Assembly: GCA_964462675.1 (NCBI GenBank)
Contig: CAYWYS010000001.1
Span: 124,001-188,000 of the forward strand
Length of the DNA: 64,000 bases
Reading direction: 5' to 3'
Source of the DNA: XN24 sp964462675
Lineage (GTDB): Bacteria > Pseudomonadota > Gammaproteobacteria > Steroidobacterales > XN24
Of this stretch, positions 15,905-23,519 are shown in pieces. Made by a program: the position numbers and the translations under genes. The notes below the pieces were generated by a model. That model saw only the letters and a program-made list of their open reading frames with translations. It had not been told where the DNA came from and did no database searches. The stretch's first letter is position 1. Each line of letters begins with the position of its first letter.

Positions 15905-16921
15905 CTAGGCCGTTCGCTCGACGGCGATGCGCGCGAGGGACGCAAGTGCATCCCGGAAGGCCGAATCGGGCAGCGCCGCCAGTGACTCCACGGCGGCGTC
16001 GGCCTGCTCGCGCGCAAGCCGCGCAGTGTAGTGGAGCGCCCCGGTCGATTCAATAGCGTCGCGGATGGCGTCCAGCTCCTCCAGCCCGCCGTGCTCGATG
16101 GCGTGCCGGAGGGTCGCCCGCTGGGCCGCGCTGCCTTCGCGCATCGCATGGATGAGCGGCAGCGTCGGCTTGCCCTCGGCGAGGTCGTCGCCGATGTTCT
16201 TGCCCATCTGTTCGGCCGAGCCGCTGTAGTCGAGCGCGTCGTCGACCAGCTGGAATGCCGTGCCCAGCCGCATCCCGTAGTCGGCGAGCCCGGCCTCGAG
16301 GTCGCTGTCCACGTCGCCGAGGATCGCCGCCACGCGCGCGCCGGCCTCGAACAGCTTGGCGGTCTTGCAGCGGATCACCTCGAAGTAGCGGGCTTCGTCG
16401 GTGTCGGGATCGTTGCAGTTCATCAGCTGCAGGACTTCGCCCTCGGCGATCAGGTTGGTCGCGTCCGCCATGACTTCCATGATGCGCAGGTCGCCGAGCC
16501 GGACCATCATCTGGAAGGCCCGCGAATAGAGGAAATCGCCCACCAGCACGCTGGCCTCGCTGCCGAAGACGGAATTGGCCGTGCCCCGGCCGCGGCGCAG
16601 GTCCGAACCGTCGACGACGTCGTCGTGCAGCAGCGTGGCGGTATGCACGAATTCGACGATCGCGGCGGCCTCGACGTGGGATTGGCCGCGATAGCCGCAG
16701 GCGCGTGCCGCGAGCAGCACCAGCAGGGGCCGCAGGCGCTTGCCGCCGCTGGTCACGATATAGCGTGCCACCTGGTTGACCAGCGCGACCTCGCTGCCGA
16801 GGCTGGTCACGATGCCCCGGTCCAGCGCGAGCAGGTCCTCGGCGACCAGCGCCTGGATCTCCGGGAGGGACAGCAGGCCCTTGTCTCCGGCGGGTTTCTC
16901 TGCGGTCTGGGGTGTCGGCAT
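15905..16921 (-). CDS. ispB: Octaprenyl/polyprenyl diphosphate synthase
   Basis: The 338-residue protein is a trans-type polyprenyl diphosphate synthase that makes the side chain of respiratory quinones from isopentenyl diphosphate and farnesyl diphosphate. Both aspartate-rich motifs are present: 'LLHDDVVDGSDLRRG' (first) and 'FQLVDDALDYSG' (second). The ATG at 16921 gives the usual N-terminus; an in-frame ATG at 16966 would add 15 residues. It is divergent from rplU, as in Pseudomonas. It supplies quinone for the respiratory enzymes elsewhere in the window. Confidence 0.94.
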   Translation of the reverse strand: MPTPQTAEKPAGDKGLLSLPEIQALVAEDLLALDRGIVTSLGSEVALVNQVARYIVTSGGKRLRPLLVLLAARACGYRGQSHVEAAAIVEFVHTATLLHDDVVDGSDLRRGRGTANSVFGSEASVLVGDFLYSRAFQMMVRLGDLRIMEVMADATNLIAEGEVLQLMNCNDPDTDEARYFEVIRCKTAKLFEAGARVAAILGDVDSDLEAGLADYGMRLGTAFQLVDDALDYSGSAEQMGKNIGDDLAEGKPTLPLIHAMREGSAAQRATLRHAIEHGGLEELDAIRDAIESTGALHYTARLAREQADAAVESLAALPDSAFRDALASLARIAVERTA

Positions 16922-17019
16922 CGTCGCTCGCGGCAGTGCTGGGCGGCGCGCGCCCGGGACCCGCATTATCTAGGAATCCGCAAGGGGCCGCAGCCCCGGC
17001 AGGGACCGTTCGCCGCCGT

Positions 17020-17048
17020 TTGACCCCGGGGCATGAAGTCCATAGAAT
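17020..17048 (+). promoter_or_regulatory. Sigma-70 promoter of rplU-rpmA
   Basis: TTGACC at 17020-17025 and TAGAAT at 17043-17048 are separated by exactly 17 bases. The transcript would start near 17055, about 48 bases before the rplU ATG. Confidence 0.75.
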
Positions 17049-17057
17049 ACTCGGCTT

Positions 17058-17096
17058 TCTCCGGGCCAGTCCGGCCCGGGCGCGTGTTTCCGGAGA
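17058..17096 (+). promoter_or_regulatory. Possible switching leader of rplU
   Basis: A hairpin CCGGGCC/GGCCCGG (17061-17079, loop AGTCC) can form. Alternatively TCTCCGG (17058-17064) can pair with CCGGAGA (17090-17096), which contains the rplU Shine-Dalgarno sequence. The two structures share bases 17061-17064 and exclude each other. This could support autogenous control by L21, as in other ribosomal protein leaders; it is inference. Confidence 0.4.
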
Positions 17097-17102
17097 GCAG
17101 CC

Positions 17103-17417
17103 ATGTACGCGGTGATCGCCACAGGCGGTAAGCAGTATCGGGTCAACGAAGGTGCGGTCCTGCGGGTCGAGAAGCTCGATGCCGAGGAAGGCGCCACTGT
17201 GCACTTCGATCGGGTCCTGCTGGTCGGCGACGGCGACAAGATCAGCGTCGGCAAGCCCTTCCTCGAGGGCGGCAGGGTCCAGGCGATCATCATGTCGCAG
17301 GGCAAGGGCCGCAAGGTCGAGATCGTCAAGTTCCGCCGGCGCAAGAATTACCGGCGCACCAAGGGTCATCGGCAGCACTTCACCCAGGTCAAGATTACGG
17401 GGATCGTCGCCGGCTGA
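17103..17417 (+). CDS. rplU: 50S ribosomal protein L21
   Basis: The 104-residue protein begins 'MYAVIATGGKQYRVNEG', the invariant L21 start, and ends with 'RRTKGHRQHFTQVKITGI'. It binds 23S rRNA in the large subunit. It has a strong promoter and a structured leader, and is co-transcribed with rpmA 31 bases downstream. GGAGAG lies 7 bases before the start. Confidence 0.98.
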   Translation: MYAVIATGGKQYRVNEGAVLRVEKLDAEEGATVHFDRVLLVGDGDKISVGKPFLEGGRVQAIIMSQGKGRKVEIVKFRRRKNYRRTKGHRQHFTQVKITGIVAG

Positions 17418-17448
17418 AGGGCCTGCGATACCGCGGAGATAACGGGAA

Positions 17449-17706
17449 ATGGCACATAAAAAGGCAGGCGGCAGCACGCGCAACGGCCGCGATTCCGAGT
17501 CCAAGCGACTGGGCGTCAAGAAGTATGGCGGCGAGCAGGTGCTGGCCGGCAATATCCTGATTCGCCAGCGGGGCACCAAGTTCCACCCGGGCGTCAACGT
17601 CGGCTGCGGCCGCGACCACACGCTGTTCGCGAAGTCGGACGGCCGGGTCCTGTTCGAGACCAAGGGGCCCCACAACCGGAAGTTCGTGAGCATCGTCACG
17701 GATTGA
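17449..17706 (+). CDS. rpmA: 50S ribosomal protein L27
   Basis: The 85-residue protein starts 'MAHKKAGGSTRNGRDSESK', the conserved L27 N-terminus that reaches the peptidyl-transferase centre. No N-terminal extension for cleavage is present, unlike the Firmicutes form. It is the second gene of the rplU-rpmA operon, followed by a terminator. Confidence 0.98.
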   Translation: MAHKKAGGSTRNGRDSESKRLGVKKYGGEQVLAGNILIRQRGTKFHPGVNVGCGRDHTLFAKSDGRVLFETKGPHNRKFVSIVTD

Positions 17707-17730
17707 TCCCGCCGGCTCTGGTTACCCTGC

Positions 17731-17763
17731 AAGACCCCGGCACGGTCCGGGGTCTTCGCGTTT
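17731..17763 (+). terminator. Terminator after rpmA
   Basis: AAGACCCCGG (17731-17740) pairs with CCGGGGTCTT (17747-17756) around a 6-base loop, and TTT follows after CGCG. It separates rplU-rpmA from obg. Confidence 0.65.
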
Positions 17764-17823
17764 ACGGGTCCTGCGAGCGGCCGGCGACGCGGGGCAATGC
17801 GCGATGCTCGGGGGAGCTGTGGC

Positions 17824-18903
17824 ATGAAATTCGTTGACGAGGCGGCGATCACGGTCCAGGCGGGGGCGGGCGGCAACGGCTGCATCAGCTTCCGGCGCGA
17901 GAAGTTCATTCCTTTCGGGGGGCCGGATGGCGGTGACGGCGGCAACGGCGGCAGCGTCTGGCTGGTCGCCGACCCCGGGTTGAATACCCTCGCTGACTTC
18001 CGCCGGCAGCGTCGTTTCCGCGCCGGCAATGGCGCGCCCGGCGCGGGCAGCAATTGCTCGGGGCGGGCGGGTCCCGCCGTCGAGATCCCCGTGCCGGTCG
18101 GCACCGTGGTCCACGAGGACACCACCGGCGAAGTGCTCGGTGACCTGGTCGAGCCCGAGCAGAAGCTGCTGGTGGCGCAGGGCGGCATCGGCGGCAAGGG
18201 CAATACCCATTTCAAGAGCAGCGTCAACCGCGCGCCCCGCAAGGCGACGCCGGGTACCGCGGGCGAATTGCGGCACCTGCGGCTGGAGCTGCGGCTGCTG
18301 GCCGACGTCGGCCTGCTCGGGCTGCCCAATGCGGGCAAATCGACGCTGCTGAAGGCGGTCACGGCAGCGAACCCCAAGATCGGCGATTACCCGTTCACGA
18401 CGCTGCACCCGAACCTGGGCGTCGTCGAGCTGCCCGAGGACAAGACCTTCGTCATGGCCGACATCCCGGGGCTCATCGAAGGCGCCGCAGAGGGACATGG
18501 CCTTGGCACGCGCTTCCTGCGCCACCTGCAGCGCACGAGGTTGTTGCTGCACATCGTGGATGCCGCGCCGCATGACGGCGAATCGGCCCCGGAACAGGGT
18601 GCGCGCGACATCATCCACGAGCTGCGCGCCTACAGTGACGAGCTCGCCGAGTGGCCGCGCTGGCTGGTCATCAACAAGATCGACAAGCTGCCGCAGGGCC
18701 GGGGCCCCGAGGTCGCCAAGCGGGTTGCCATGGCGATCGATCACAAGGCCCCGGTGTTCGCCGTCTCGGCGATGACCGGCGAGGGCACGGACGAGCTGGT
18801 GCGGGCCGTCGGCGTGTTTCTCGAGACCCAGGCCAAGGGCCGGCAGGAGGCCATGGAGCGGCTGAAGGCTGGCCGGGCACAGGTGACGCCGGCGGCCGAA
18901 TAG
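17824..18903 (+). CDS. obgE: Obg/CgtA GTPase
   Basis: The 359-residue GTPase has the Gly-rich Obg fold at the N-terminus ('MKFVDEAAITVQAGAGGNGC', about residues 1-158). The G domain follows with 'GLPNAGKSTLL' (P-loop), 'DIPGLIEGAAEG' (switch II) and 'NKID'. Obg acts in large-subunit ribosome assembly and stress control. The ATG at 17824 is chosen because it gives the canonical 'MKFVDE' start. Its place after rpmA is conserved widely in bacteria. Confidence 0.97.
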   Translation: MKFVDEAAITVQAGAGGNGCISFRREKFIPFGGPDGGDGGNGGSVWLVADPGLNTLADFRRQRRFRAGNGAPGAGSNCSGRAGPAVEIPVPVGTVVHEDTTGEVLGDLVEPEQKLLVAQGGIGGKGNTHFKSSVNRAPRKATPGTAGELRHLRLELRLLADVGLLGLPNAGKSTLLKAVTAANPKIGDYPFTTLHPNLGVVELPEDKTFVMADIPGLIEGAAEGHGLGTRFLRHLQRTRLLLHIVDAAPHDGESAPEQGARDIIHELRAYSDELAEWPRWLVINKIDKLPQGRGPEVAKRVAMAIDHKAPVFAVSAMTGEGTDELVRAVGVFLETQAKGRQEAMERLKAGRAQVTPAAE

Positions 18904-18916
18904 CGCAGCGCCCAAC

Positions 18917-18944
18917 AAAAAGCCGGCGCATGCGCCGGCTTTTT
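18917..18944. terminator. Bidirectional terminator between obg and rpsT
   Basis: A perfect 20-base palindrome (18921-18940, half-site AGCCGGCGCA) is flanked by A4 on the left and T4 on the right. Transcripts from either side would end in a hairpin plus U tract. Confidence 0.9.
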
Positions 18945-18967
18945 CGTTCAGGCGGCCAGCGCCGGAC

Positions 18968-19234
18968 TCAGGCCTGCAGGCCCTTGATCGCCGCGTTCAG
19001 GCGGCTCTTGTGGCGCGCGGCCTTGTTCTTGTGAACGATGCCCTTGGTGACCATCGAGTCCAGCACCGGCACGGCCGCCTTGTAACTGGCCTCGGCAGCT
19101 GCGCGATCGCCGGATTCGATTGCGGTCACGACCTTCTTCAGGTGGGTGCGCATCTTCGAGCGCATCGCCATGTTGTTGGCCCGGTGCTTGACGCTCTGAC
19201 GAGCGCGCTTCTGGGCCGACTTGATGTTCGCCAA
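18968..19234 (-). CDS. rpsT: 30S ribosomal protein S20
   Basis: The 88-residue basic protein 'MANIKSAQKRARQSVKHRAN' is S20, which binds 16S rRNA. The start codon is TTG, preceded by GGGAG. In E. coli rpsT also starts at UUG, and the weak start is part of autogenous control, so this is probably conserved. It is convergent with obg and shares a bidirectional terminator. In Pseudomonas murJ lies next to it, but here murJ is 24 kb away. Confidence 0.97.
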   Translation of the reverse strand: MANIKSAQKRARQSVKHRANNMAMRSKMRTHLKKVVTAIESGDRAAAEASYKAAVPVLDSMVTKGIVHKNKAARHKSRLNAAIKGLQA

Positions 19235-19294
19235 GGTACCGACTCCCGTTGAATCGCCAGCTGCCGCAGGGGCGACCTGCCCGCTGCGCGAAGC

Positions 19295-19322
19295 CGCATA
19301 TCGTCGTCGAGCGGCCTTTCAA
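19295..19322 (-). promoter_or_regulatory. Candidate promoter of rpsT
   Basis: On the minus strand TTGAAA (19317-19322) and TATGCG (19295-19300) are 16 bases apart, about 60 bases upstream of the rpsT TTG. A TTGACA just before could serve as an alternative -35. Confidence 0.45.
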
Positions 19323-19343
19323 TGTCAACCCGGTCGGCGCAGT

Positions 19344-19808
19344 TCAGCCGGCGTCGAGGCGCGCCAGCCACTGCTCGAGTGCTTCGACGTGCTCGGCTTC
19401 TTCCTCGGCAAATTCCTGGGCCAGTTCCTGCACGGCCCCGGAGCGCGTCTGGCCGGCGACGGCGGCATAGAAATCGCAGGCCTGGCGCTCCGTCTCGAGC
19501 GCCATCTCCAGCGCGCTGCGCACCGTCAGGCGGCCGATGTCGGCGGGCGAGGGCGTCTCCGGGCTGCGCCCGTCGGGCCAGCGGTACTCCCCGGCCGCGA
19601 GTTCCAGCACGCCGCCGGTCTCGCGCAGGGCGCGCTCGCGGGCCTCGCCGAGGTGCTGCTGCGAATAACCGGCGAACTTGCGAAACAGCGCTGCGACCTT
19701 GACGTTGGCGCGCTCCTCCATCTGGGCCGCCAGGCGCTCGTAGGTCTCCGCGGCGTCGGCTTCCAGCCGGACCGCATGGGCGAGGAACAATGCGACGTCG
19801 TCGATCAT
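19344..19808 (-). CDS. Ferritin-like/rubrerythrin-type di-iron protein
   Basis: The 154-residue all-helical protein has two repeats with carboxylate and histidine motifs: 'RLEADAAETYERLAAQME' and 'YSQQHLGEA' in the first half, 'MALETERQACDFYAAVAG' and 'EEEAEHVEALEQWL' in the second. This E...ExxH pattern is that of ferritin-like proteins that bind a di-iron centre. There is no rubredoxin domain. It is the last gene of the respiratory operon, starting 3 bases before the end of the small membrane gene, so it may protect against peroxide or iron stress linked to the complex. Confidence 0.75.
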   Translation of the reverse strand: MIDDVALFLAHAVRLEADAAETYERLAAQMEERANVKVAALFRKFAGYSQQHLGEARERALRETGGVLELAAGEYRWPDGRSPETPSPADIGRLTVRSALEMALETERQACDFYAAVAGQTRSGAVQELAQEFAEEEAEHVEALEQWLARLDAG

Positions 19809-19811
19809 CCC

Positions 19812-20015
19812 TCAGTCCCCTGCGCTCATGCCCGGCAGCAGCCTGGGCATGATCTCCAGCGCCACCAGCAGCAGCCCGAGAAACACCACGAAGAACGCCA
19901 CGGTCCGCCAGTAGCCGAGCTGCACGCCGGCCATTGCTTCGGCCTTCGTGACCAGGAAATGCGACACGAGATAAATGACGACGACGACCAGGCCGAGCAA
20001 CAGGATCTGCAGCAT
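19812..20015 (-). CDS. Small membrane protein, 67 residues
   Basis: The short product has two hydrophobic segments: 'LQILLLGLVVVVIYLVSHFL' (about residues 2-22) and 'TVAFFVVFLGLLLVALEIM' (about 38-57). It lies 26 bases after the second haem-copper subunit I gene and just before the ferritin-like gene. Small subunits of this size occur in haem-copper enzymes. I do not recognise the family; a structural subunit is inference from position. Confidence 0.6.
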   Translation of the reverse strand: MLQILLLGLVVVVIYLVSHFLVTKAEAMAGVQLGYWRTVAFFVVFLGLLLVALEIMPRLLPGMSAGD

Positions 20016-20041
20016 CAATATTTCTCCGGCGAGCGGGTTCC

Positions 20042-21421
20042 TCAGGCGGCCTGGGGCCGGGCCATCGGGAGGCTCCGCCGCAGTGTACCGCTGACGGCCA
20101 CGAGATAGATGACGCCGCCGCTGATCGCGATCAGTCCGCCCAGGCCCATGACCGACATGCCGAGGATCTGCGCGAGGCTCTCGAGTCCTTGCTCGGCGCC
20201 GGCCGTCTTGCGCTGCACCCCGTGGCCGCCAGAGAACGCCAGGCCGGCGACGTGCAGCAACTGCCCGACGCCGTAGACCCGCGGCATCAGCAGCACCAGT
20301 TTCGGGCTCGGCGTCGCGAAGCCGAGCTGCGGCAGCAGGTACAGGCTCAGGGACATGAAGACGAGCGTCACCGCGACGATGCAACCGTGGTAATGCGCCG
20401 GCACCATCGTGTTGCTGGCGTCGATCAGGAAGCCGAGGCCGCCGCCGATGCCGAACAGCAGGATCGAGAACCACAGCGAGGAGCGCAGCCCGCGATCCAG
20501 CGTCGAGGCGGCGCGCGGGCTGTGGCGCCAGCCGTGCAGCAGCGCCAGCGCGATCGGCCCTGCGGCGACACCGCCGCCGGCCGCCATCAGCCAGATGAAG
20601 AAAGTGCGGTGGTGCGGGCCGGCGACGTCGTGCACCAGGTAGGCCCAGATGGCGAGGAACGCGGGCAGGATGCCGAGCAGCAGCAGCAGCGTGACGAGCC
20701 GCGGCGTCAACGGCATGCGCAGGCCGCTGGCCGCGGCGAGCCACAGCCAGCTGACCAGCAGCAGCTGCACCCAGGCGAACTGCAGCACGTGGCCGCTGCC
20801 CCAGAACAGCGACTCGAAGAACTGCGGCCCGCTCAGGTAGGACGGCATGCTCAACAGCGACCAGACGAGCGCGCCCGCCGCCAGCAGCACGGCGATCGCC
20901 GAGGTGTGGCTGCCGAAGCGCAACACGCCGCCGGGCACGAGCCGGGCGCCTGCTGGCAGCGGGAAGGCGAGGACGCGGGCGGCCATCAGCACGACGCCGA
21001 GCGCGAACAGCGCCAGCCCGCCAAGGAACGGCGCATTGTCGAGCACCGGCACGTAGTTGCTCATGATCGCTTCGCCGCCCTGGAACGGTGCGGCCGCCAT
21101 CAGCGTCGCGCCCGCGACTGCGATCGCCAGCGCGGCCCAGCCGAGCGCGGGCACGCGCGCGTCGGTCGCGAGGGTCCAGATCATCGCGCCGCAGGCGGCG
21201 AACCAGACCAGCACCGAGAAGTCGACGTGCGCGACGATGGCGAGGTGGAAGAAGCCCTGCAATGGAAAAAATGCCTCCAGCCCCGGCGTGCGCGAGAACA
21301 CGATCAGCACGACGAACAGGCCGGAGACCAGCAGTCCGCCGATGCCGAGCAGCAGCCAGCCGGCCGCGAGGCGGCGGCGGAAATCGCCGGGTACATCGAG
21401 CCGGTAGCCTGTCTTGTTCAT
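20042..21421 (-). CDS. Divergent haem-copper oxidase subunit I-like protein (second copy)
   Basis: The 459-residue protein has about 12 membrane helices and all six usual histidines. These are the low-spin haem His in 'FHLAIVAHVDFSVLVW', the CuB His in 'GSGHVLQF' and the HH pair in 'VAGPHHRTF', plus the HxH of 'AHYHGCIVAV'. At the position four after the helix-VI His, where oxygen reductases of the A and B types have the cross-linked Tyr, it has Phe. It is shorter than its partner at 25317 and only distantly related. Nitric oxide reductases lack this Tyr, so NO reduction or an electron-relay role is possible. The start overlaps the previous gene by ATGA. Confidence 0.78.
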   Translation of the reverse strand: MNKTGYRLDVPGDFRRRLAAGWLLLGIGGLLVSGLFVVLIVFSRTPGLEAFFPLQGFFHLAIVAHVDFSVLVWFAACGAMIWTLATDARVPALGWAALAIAVAGATLMAAAPFQGGEAIMSNYVPVLDNAPFLGGLALFALGVVLMAARVLAFPLPAGARLVPGGVLRFGSHTSAIAVLLAAGALVWSLLSMPSYLSGPQFFESLFWGSGHVLQFAWVQLLLVSWLWLAAASGLRMPLTPRLVTLLLLLGILPAFLAIWAYLVHDVAGPHHRTFFIWLMAAGGGVAAGPIALALLHGWRHSPRAASTLDRGLRSSLWFSILLFGIGGGLGFLIDASNTMVPAHYHGCIVAVTLVFMSLSLYLLPQLGFATPSPKLVLLMPRVYGVGQLLHVAGLAFSGGHGVQRKTAGAEQGLESLAQILGMSVMGLGGLIAISGGVIYLVAVSGTLRRSLPMARPQAA

Positions 21422-21963
21422 GATTTTTCCTCCTGCACGGCGGCGGATCGGTCGCGGCCGGGAATCAGCCGGGCCTCGCCGTCGCCCATGTTCAGCAGCA
21501 CCGATTCGCCGGCCGCGAGGCTCAGCTTGAAGCGTTGCACCTTGTCGAAACCTTGTTCGCGCGGGGTATCGCGGAGCCGCAGTTCCAGCTCGTACTCGCC
21601 TGCGGGCAGGCCCCAGTGCCGCTGCAGGTAGCTGCGACCGCCGCGCGCCAGGCCGACCGGGCGGACCGTCGCGCGAAACAGCGGCGCGTCGTCGAGCAGC
21701 AGTTCCACGACGGCAGGCGCCCGCGCGCGCGGACACCGCTCCGGCGCGCGCATGTTCGGCGGCAGCGCTGCGAGTTCCTCGGGACTCAACTGCACGCAGG
21801 GCTCGAGGCGCTCGGTCAGGTGGGCCATGCTGAGCTTCAACTCGCCGTGGCCGGCGGCCAGCGGCGAATACCTCGGCCACTGCGCGAAGCTTCCCGCGAG
21901 CGCCGCGAACAGCAACCAGGCCGCCGCCTGGCCCGCCAGCTGTGCCGGTCGCGGCAGTTTCAT
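21418..21963 (-). CDS. Membrane-anchored periplasmic protein of unknown function
   Basis: The 181-residue product has an N-terminal hydrophobic segment ('AGQAAAWLLFAALAGSFAQW'), then a soluble beta-rich domain with 'ERLEPCVQLSPEELAALPPN', a Cys pair, and 'LPAGEYELELRLRDTPREQG'. I know no family for it. It lies between the cytochrome b fusion and the second haem-copper subunit I with ATGA overlaps on both sides. A structural or assembly subunit of the same complex is therefore the simplest inference. Confidence 0.6.
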   Translation of the reverse strand: MKLPRPAQLAGQAAAWLLFAALAGSFAQWPRYSPLAAGHGELKLSMAHLTERLEPCVQLSPEELAALPPNMRAPERCPRARAPAVVELLLDDAPLFRATVRPVGLARGGRSYLQRHWGLPAGEYELELRLRDTPREQGFDKVQRFKLSLAAGESVLLNMGDGEARLIPGRDRSAAVQEEKS

Positions 21964-23519
21964 GGCTGCTGTTCCCCGTTACCCGCCGGCAAGGACGCGA
22001 GGCGCGCCCGGAAGGCCCTGATCGCCGTCGCCAGGCCGCGCGCGTCGATCGGTTTGTGCCAGCTCAGCAGCAGGCGCTCGCGCGGCACCCGGCCGCGCAG
22101 CTTCGGCATGCGCTCCCGGTCGACGCGCTCGCGCACCCACCGATCGCCGTGGCGGAAATTACAATCTCCGGCATCGCAGCCCGTCAGGACGACGCCGTCC
22201 GCGCCCCCTGTGCGCAGCAGGTAGTCGATCGCCGCCGGCGGCATCATCCCGGCGCAGGGCAGGCTCAGCGCCGCCACGCCGTCCTGCTCGACCGCGGCGA
22301 CCGGCACGCTGTAGTCGCAACCTACCAGCACGACGCGCGGCCCGGGCCCCGTGGCGCGGCCGGCCGCCTCCTCGAGGCGGCGCTTCAGTTCGTCCATCGT
22401 GAAGTACGGCAGTTCGATGCCGCTCAGCAACGGCTGCTGCTTGCGGAATGGTGACGAGGAAGGGCAGGACCCGGTGCAGATGCCGCAGCTGACACACAGC
22501 GCTGGGTCGACCTTCGCCTCGAGCGTGAAATTGCGACCGTCGGTGCGCGGCACCATTTCGATCGCGCCGTAGGGACAGTCTTCCGCGCAGAACTCGCAGC
22601 CGCTGCAGTCTGGCAGGTGCACGACCGCGGCCGGGGGATGCTTCAGCGGTGGCAGCCAGGGCAGCGCGCACAGCAGCAGCGAGATCCCCCACAGGCCGAC
22701 CCACAGCGCGCCCTCCGAGCTCAGGTCGAGCAGCGGAAAGATCGCGAGGTAGAACCAGTCGAGCCGCAGGTCCGTGGGTACGATGCCGAGGTCAGCCGGC
22801 GGATGACTGACGGCCGGCACGGCCAGCGACAGCGCCAGCAGCGCAAGCAGGCTGCCGGCCATCAGCGTGCGCGGCGGATTGATGCGCGGCAAGCGCACCC
22901 TGAGCAAGTGAAACCAGAGCCCGAGGAACAGCCCGATCGGCAGGCCGATGAGGTGGATGAAGGCCATCAGCGTGAAGAAGCGCTCGTTGACGCTGTCGTT
23001 GGTCAGGAAATTGCGCACCATCGGGTCGGTGAAGATCGGCAGCCAGTCGAGCAACCGGGCCGTCGCGACGGCCACGTATTGCCCGAGTTCGTCCCACACC
23101 ATCCAGTAGCCGGTGATGCCGAAGATGAACAACAGCCACAGCAGCGGCACGCCGGTGAACCAGGAGTACCAGCGCACGCCCCGGTAGCGGCCGCGGACGA
23201 ATTCGCGGCTCATGTGCAGGAACATCGTGATGACGGCGGCGTCCGACGCGTAGCGGTGCAGGCTGCGCATGACGCCGCCGGCATACCACTGCTGGTGCGT
23301 GATCCGCTCCAGCGACAGCCACGCGCCGCTTACGCTGGTGTCGTAGAACACGAACAGGTAGATGCCGCTGACCAGGATGATCCAGAGAAAATAGATCGTC
23401 AGCGCGCCGAGATGGTGGAAGGGGTTGTTGTCGCCGTCGAACCACGTCGAGAACGGCCGCTCCAGGCGGGCGAGCAGGCGCAGCATCACGTTGGACCCGT
23501 GGTAGCGTCGCGGCGTCAT
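21960..23519 (-). CDS. Cytochrome b / 2[4Fe-4S] / MvhD-like fusion protein
   Basis: The 519-residue protein fuses three modules. Residues about 1-245 are a cytochrome b N-terminal domain: four helices with haem histidines in 'SLHRYASDAAVITMFLHMSR' and 'MAFIHLIGLPIGLFLGLWFH'. Two further membrane helices follow. Residues about 300-355 hold two ferredoxin motifs, 'CSGCEFCAEDCP' and 'CVSCGICTGSCP'. Residues about 390-490 resemble the MvhD iron-sulfur subunit of hydrogenase/heterodisulfide reductase ('VGCDYSVP', 'LPCAGMM', 'GCDAGDCNFRHGDRW'). MvhD normally passes electrons in the cytoplasm to HdrA; none of its usual partners is encoded here. It probably links the quinone pool to a soluble low-potential donor. 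Confidence 0.82.
   Translation of the reverse strand: MTPRRYHGSNVMLRLLARLERPFSTWFDGDNNPFHHLGALTIYFLWIILVSGIYLFVFYDTSVSGAWLSLERITHQQWYAGGVMRSLHRYASDAAVITMFLHMSREFVRGRYRGVRWYSWFTGVPLLWLLFIFGITGYWMVWDELGQYVAVATARLLDWLPIFTDPMVRNFLTNDSVNERFFTLMAFIHLIGLPIGLFLGLWFHLLRVRLPRINPPRTLMAGSLLALLALSLAVPAVSHPPADLGIVPTDLRLDWFYLAIFPLLDLSSEGALWVGLWGISLLLCALPWLPPLKHPPAAVVHLPDCSGCEFCAEDCPYGAIEMVPRTDGRNFTLEAKVDPALCVSCGICTGSCPSSSPFRKQQPLLSGIELPYFTMDELKRRLEEAAGRATGPGPRVVLVGCDYSVPVAAVEQDGVAALSLPCAGMMPPAAIDYLLRTGGADGVVLTGCDAGDCNFRHGDRWVRERVDRERMPKLRGRVPRERLLLSWHKPIDARGLATAIRAFRARLASLPAGNGEQQP

Noticed and set aside
16050..18377. 775-codon frame on the minus strand over ispB and obg
   Set aside because: Antisense shadow of obg and rplU/rpmA and out of frame with ispB; no start context or domain.
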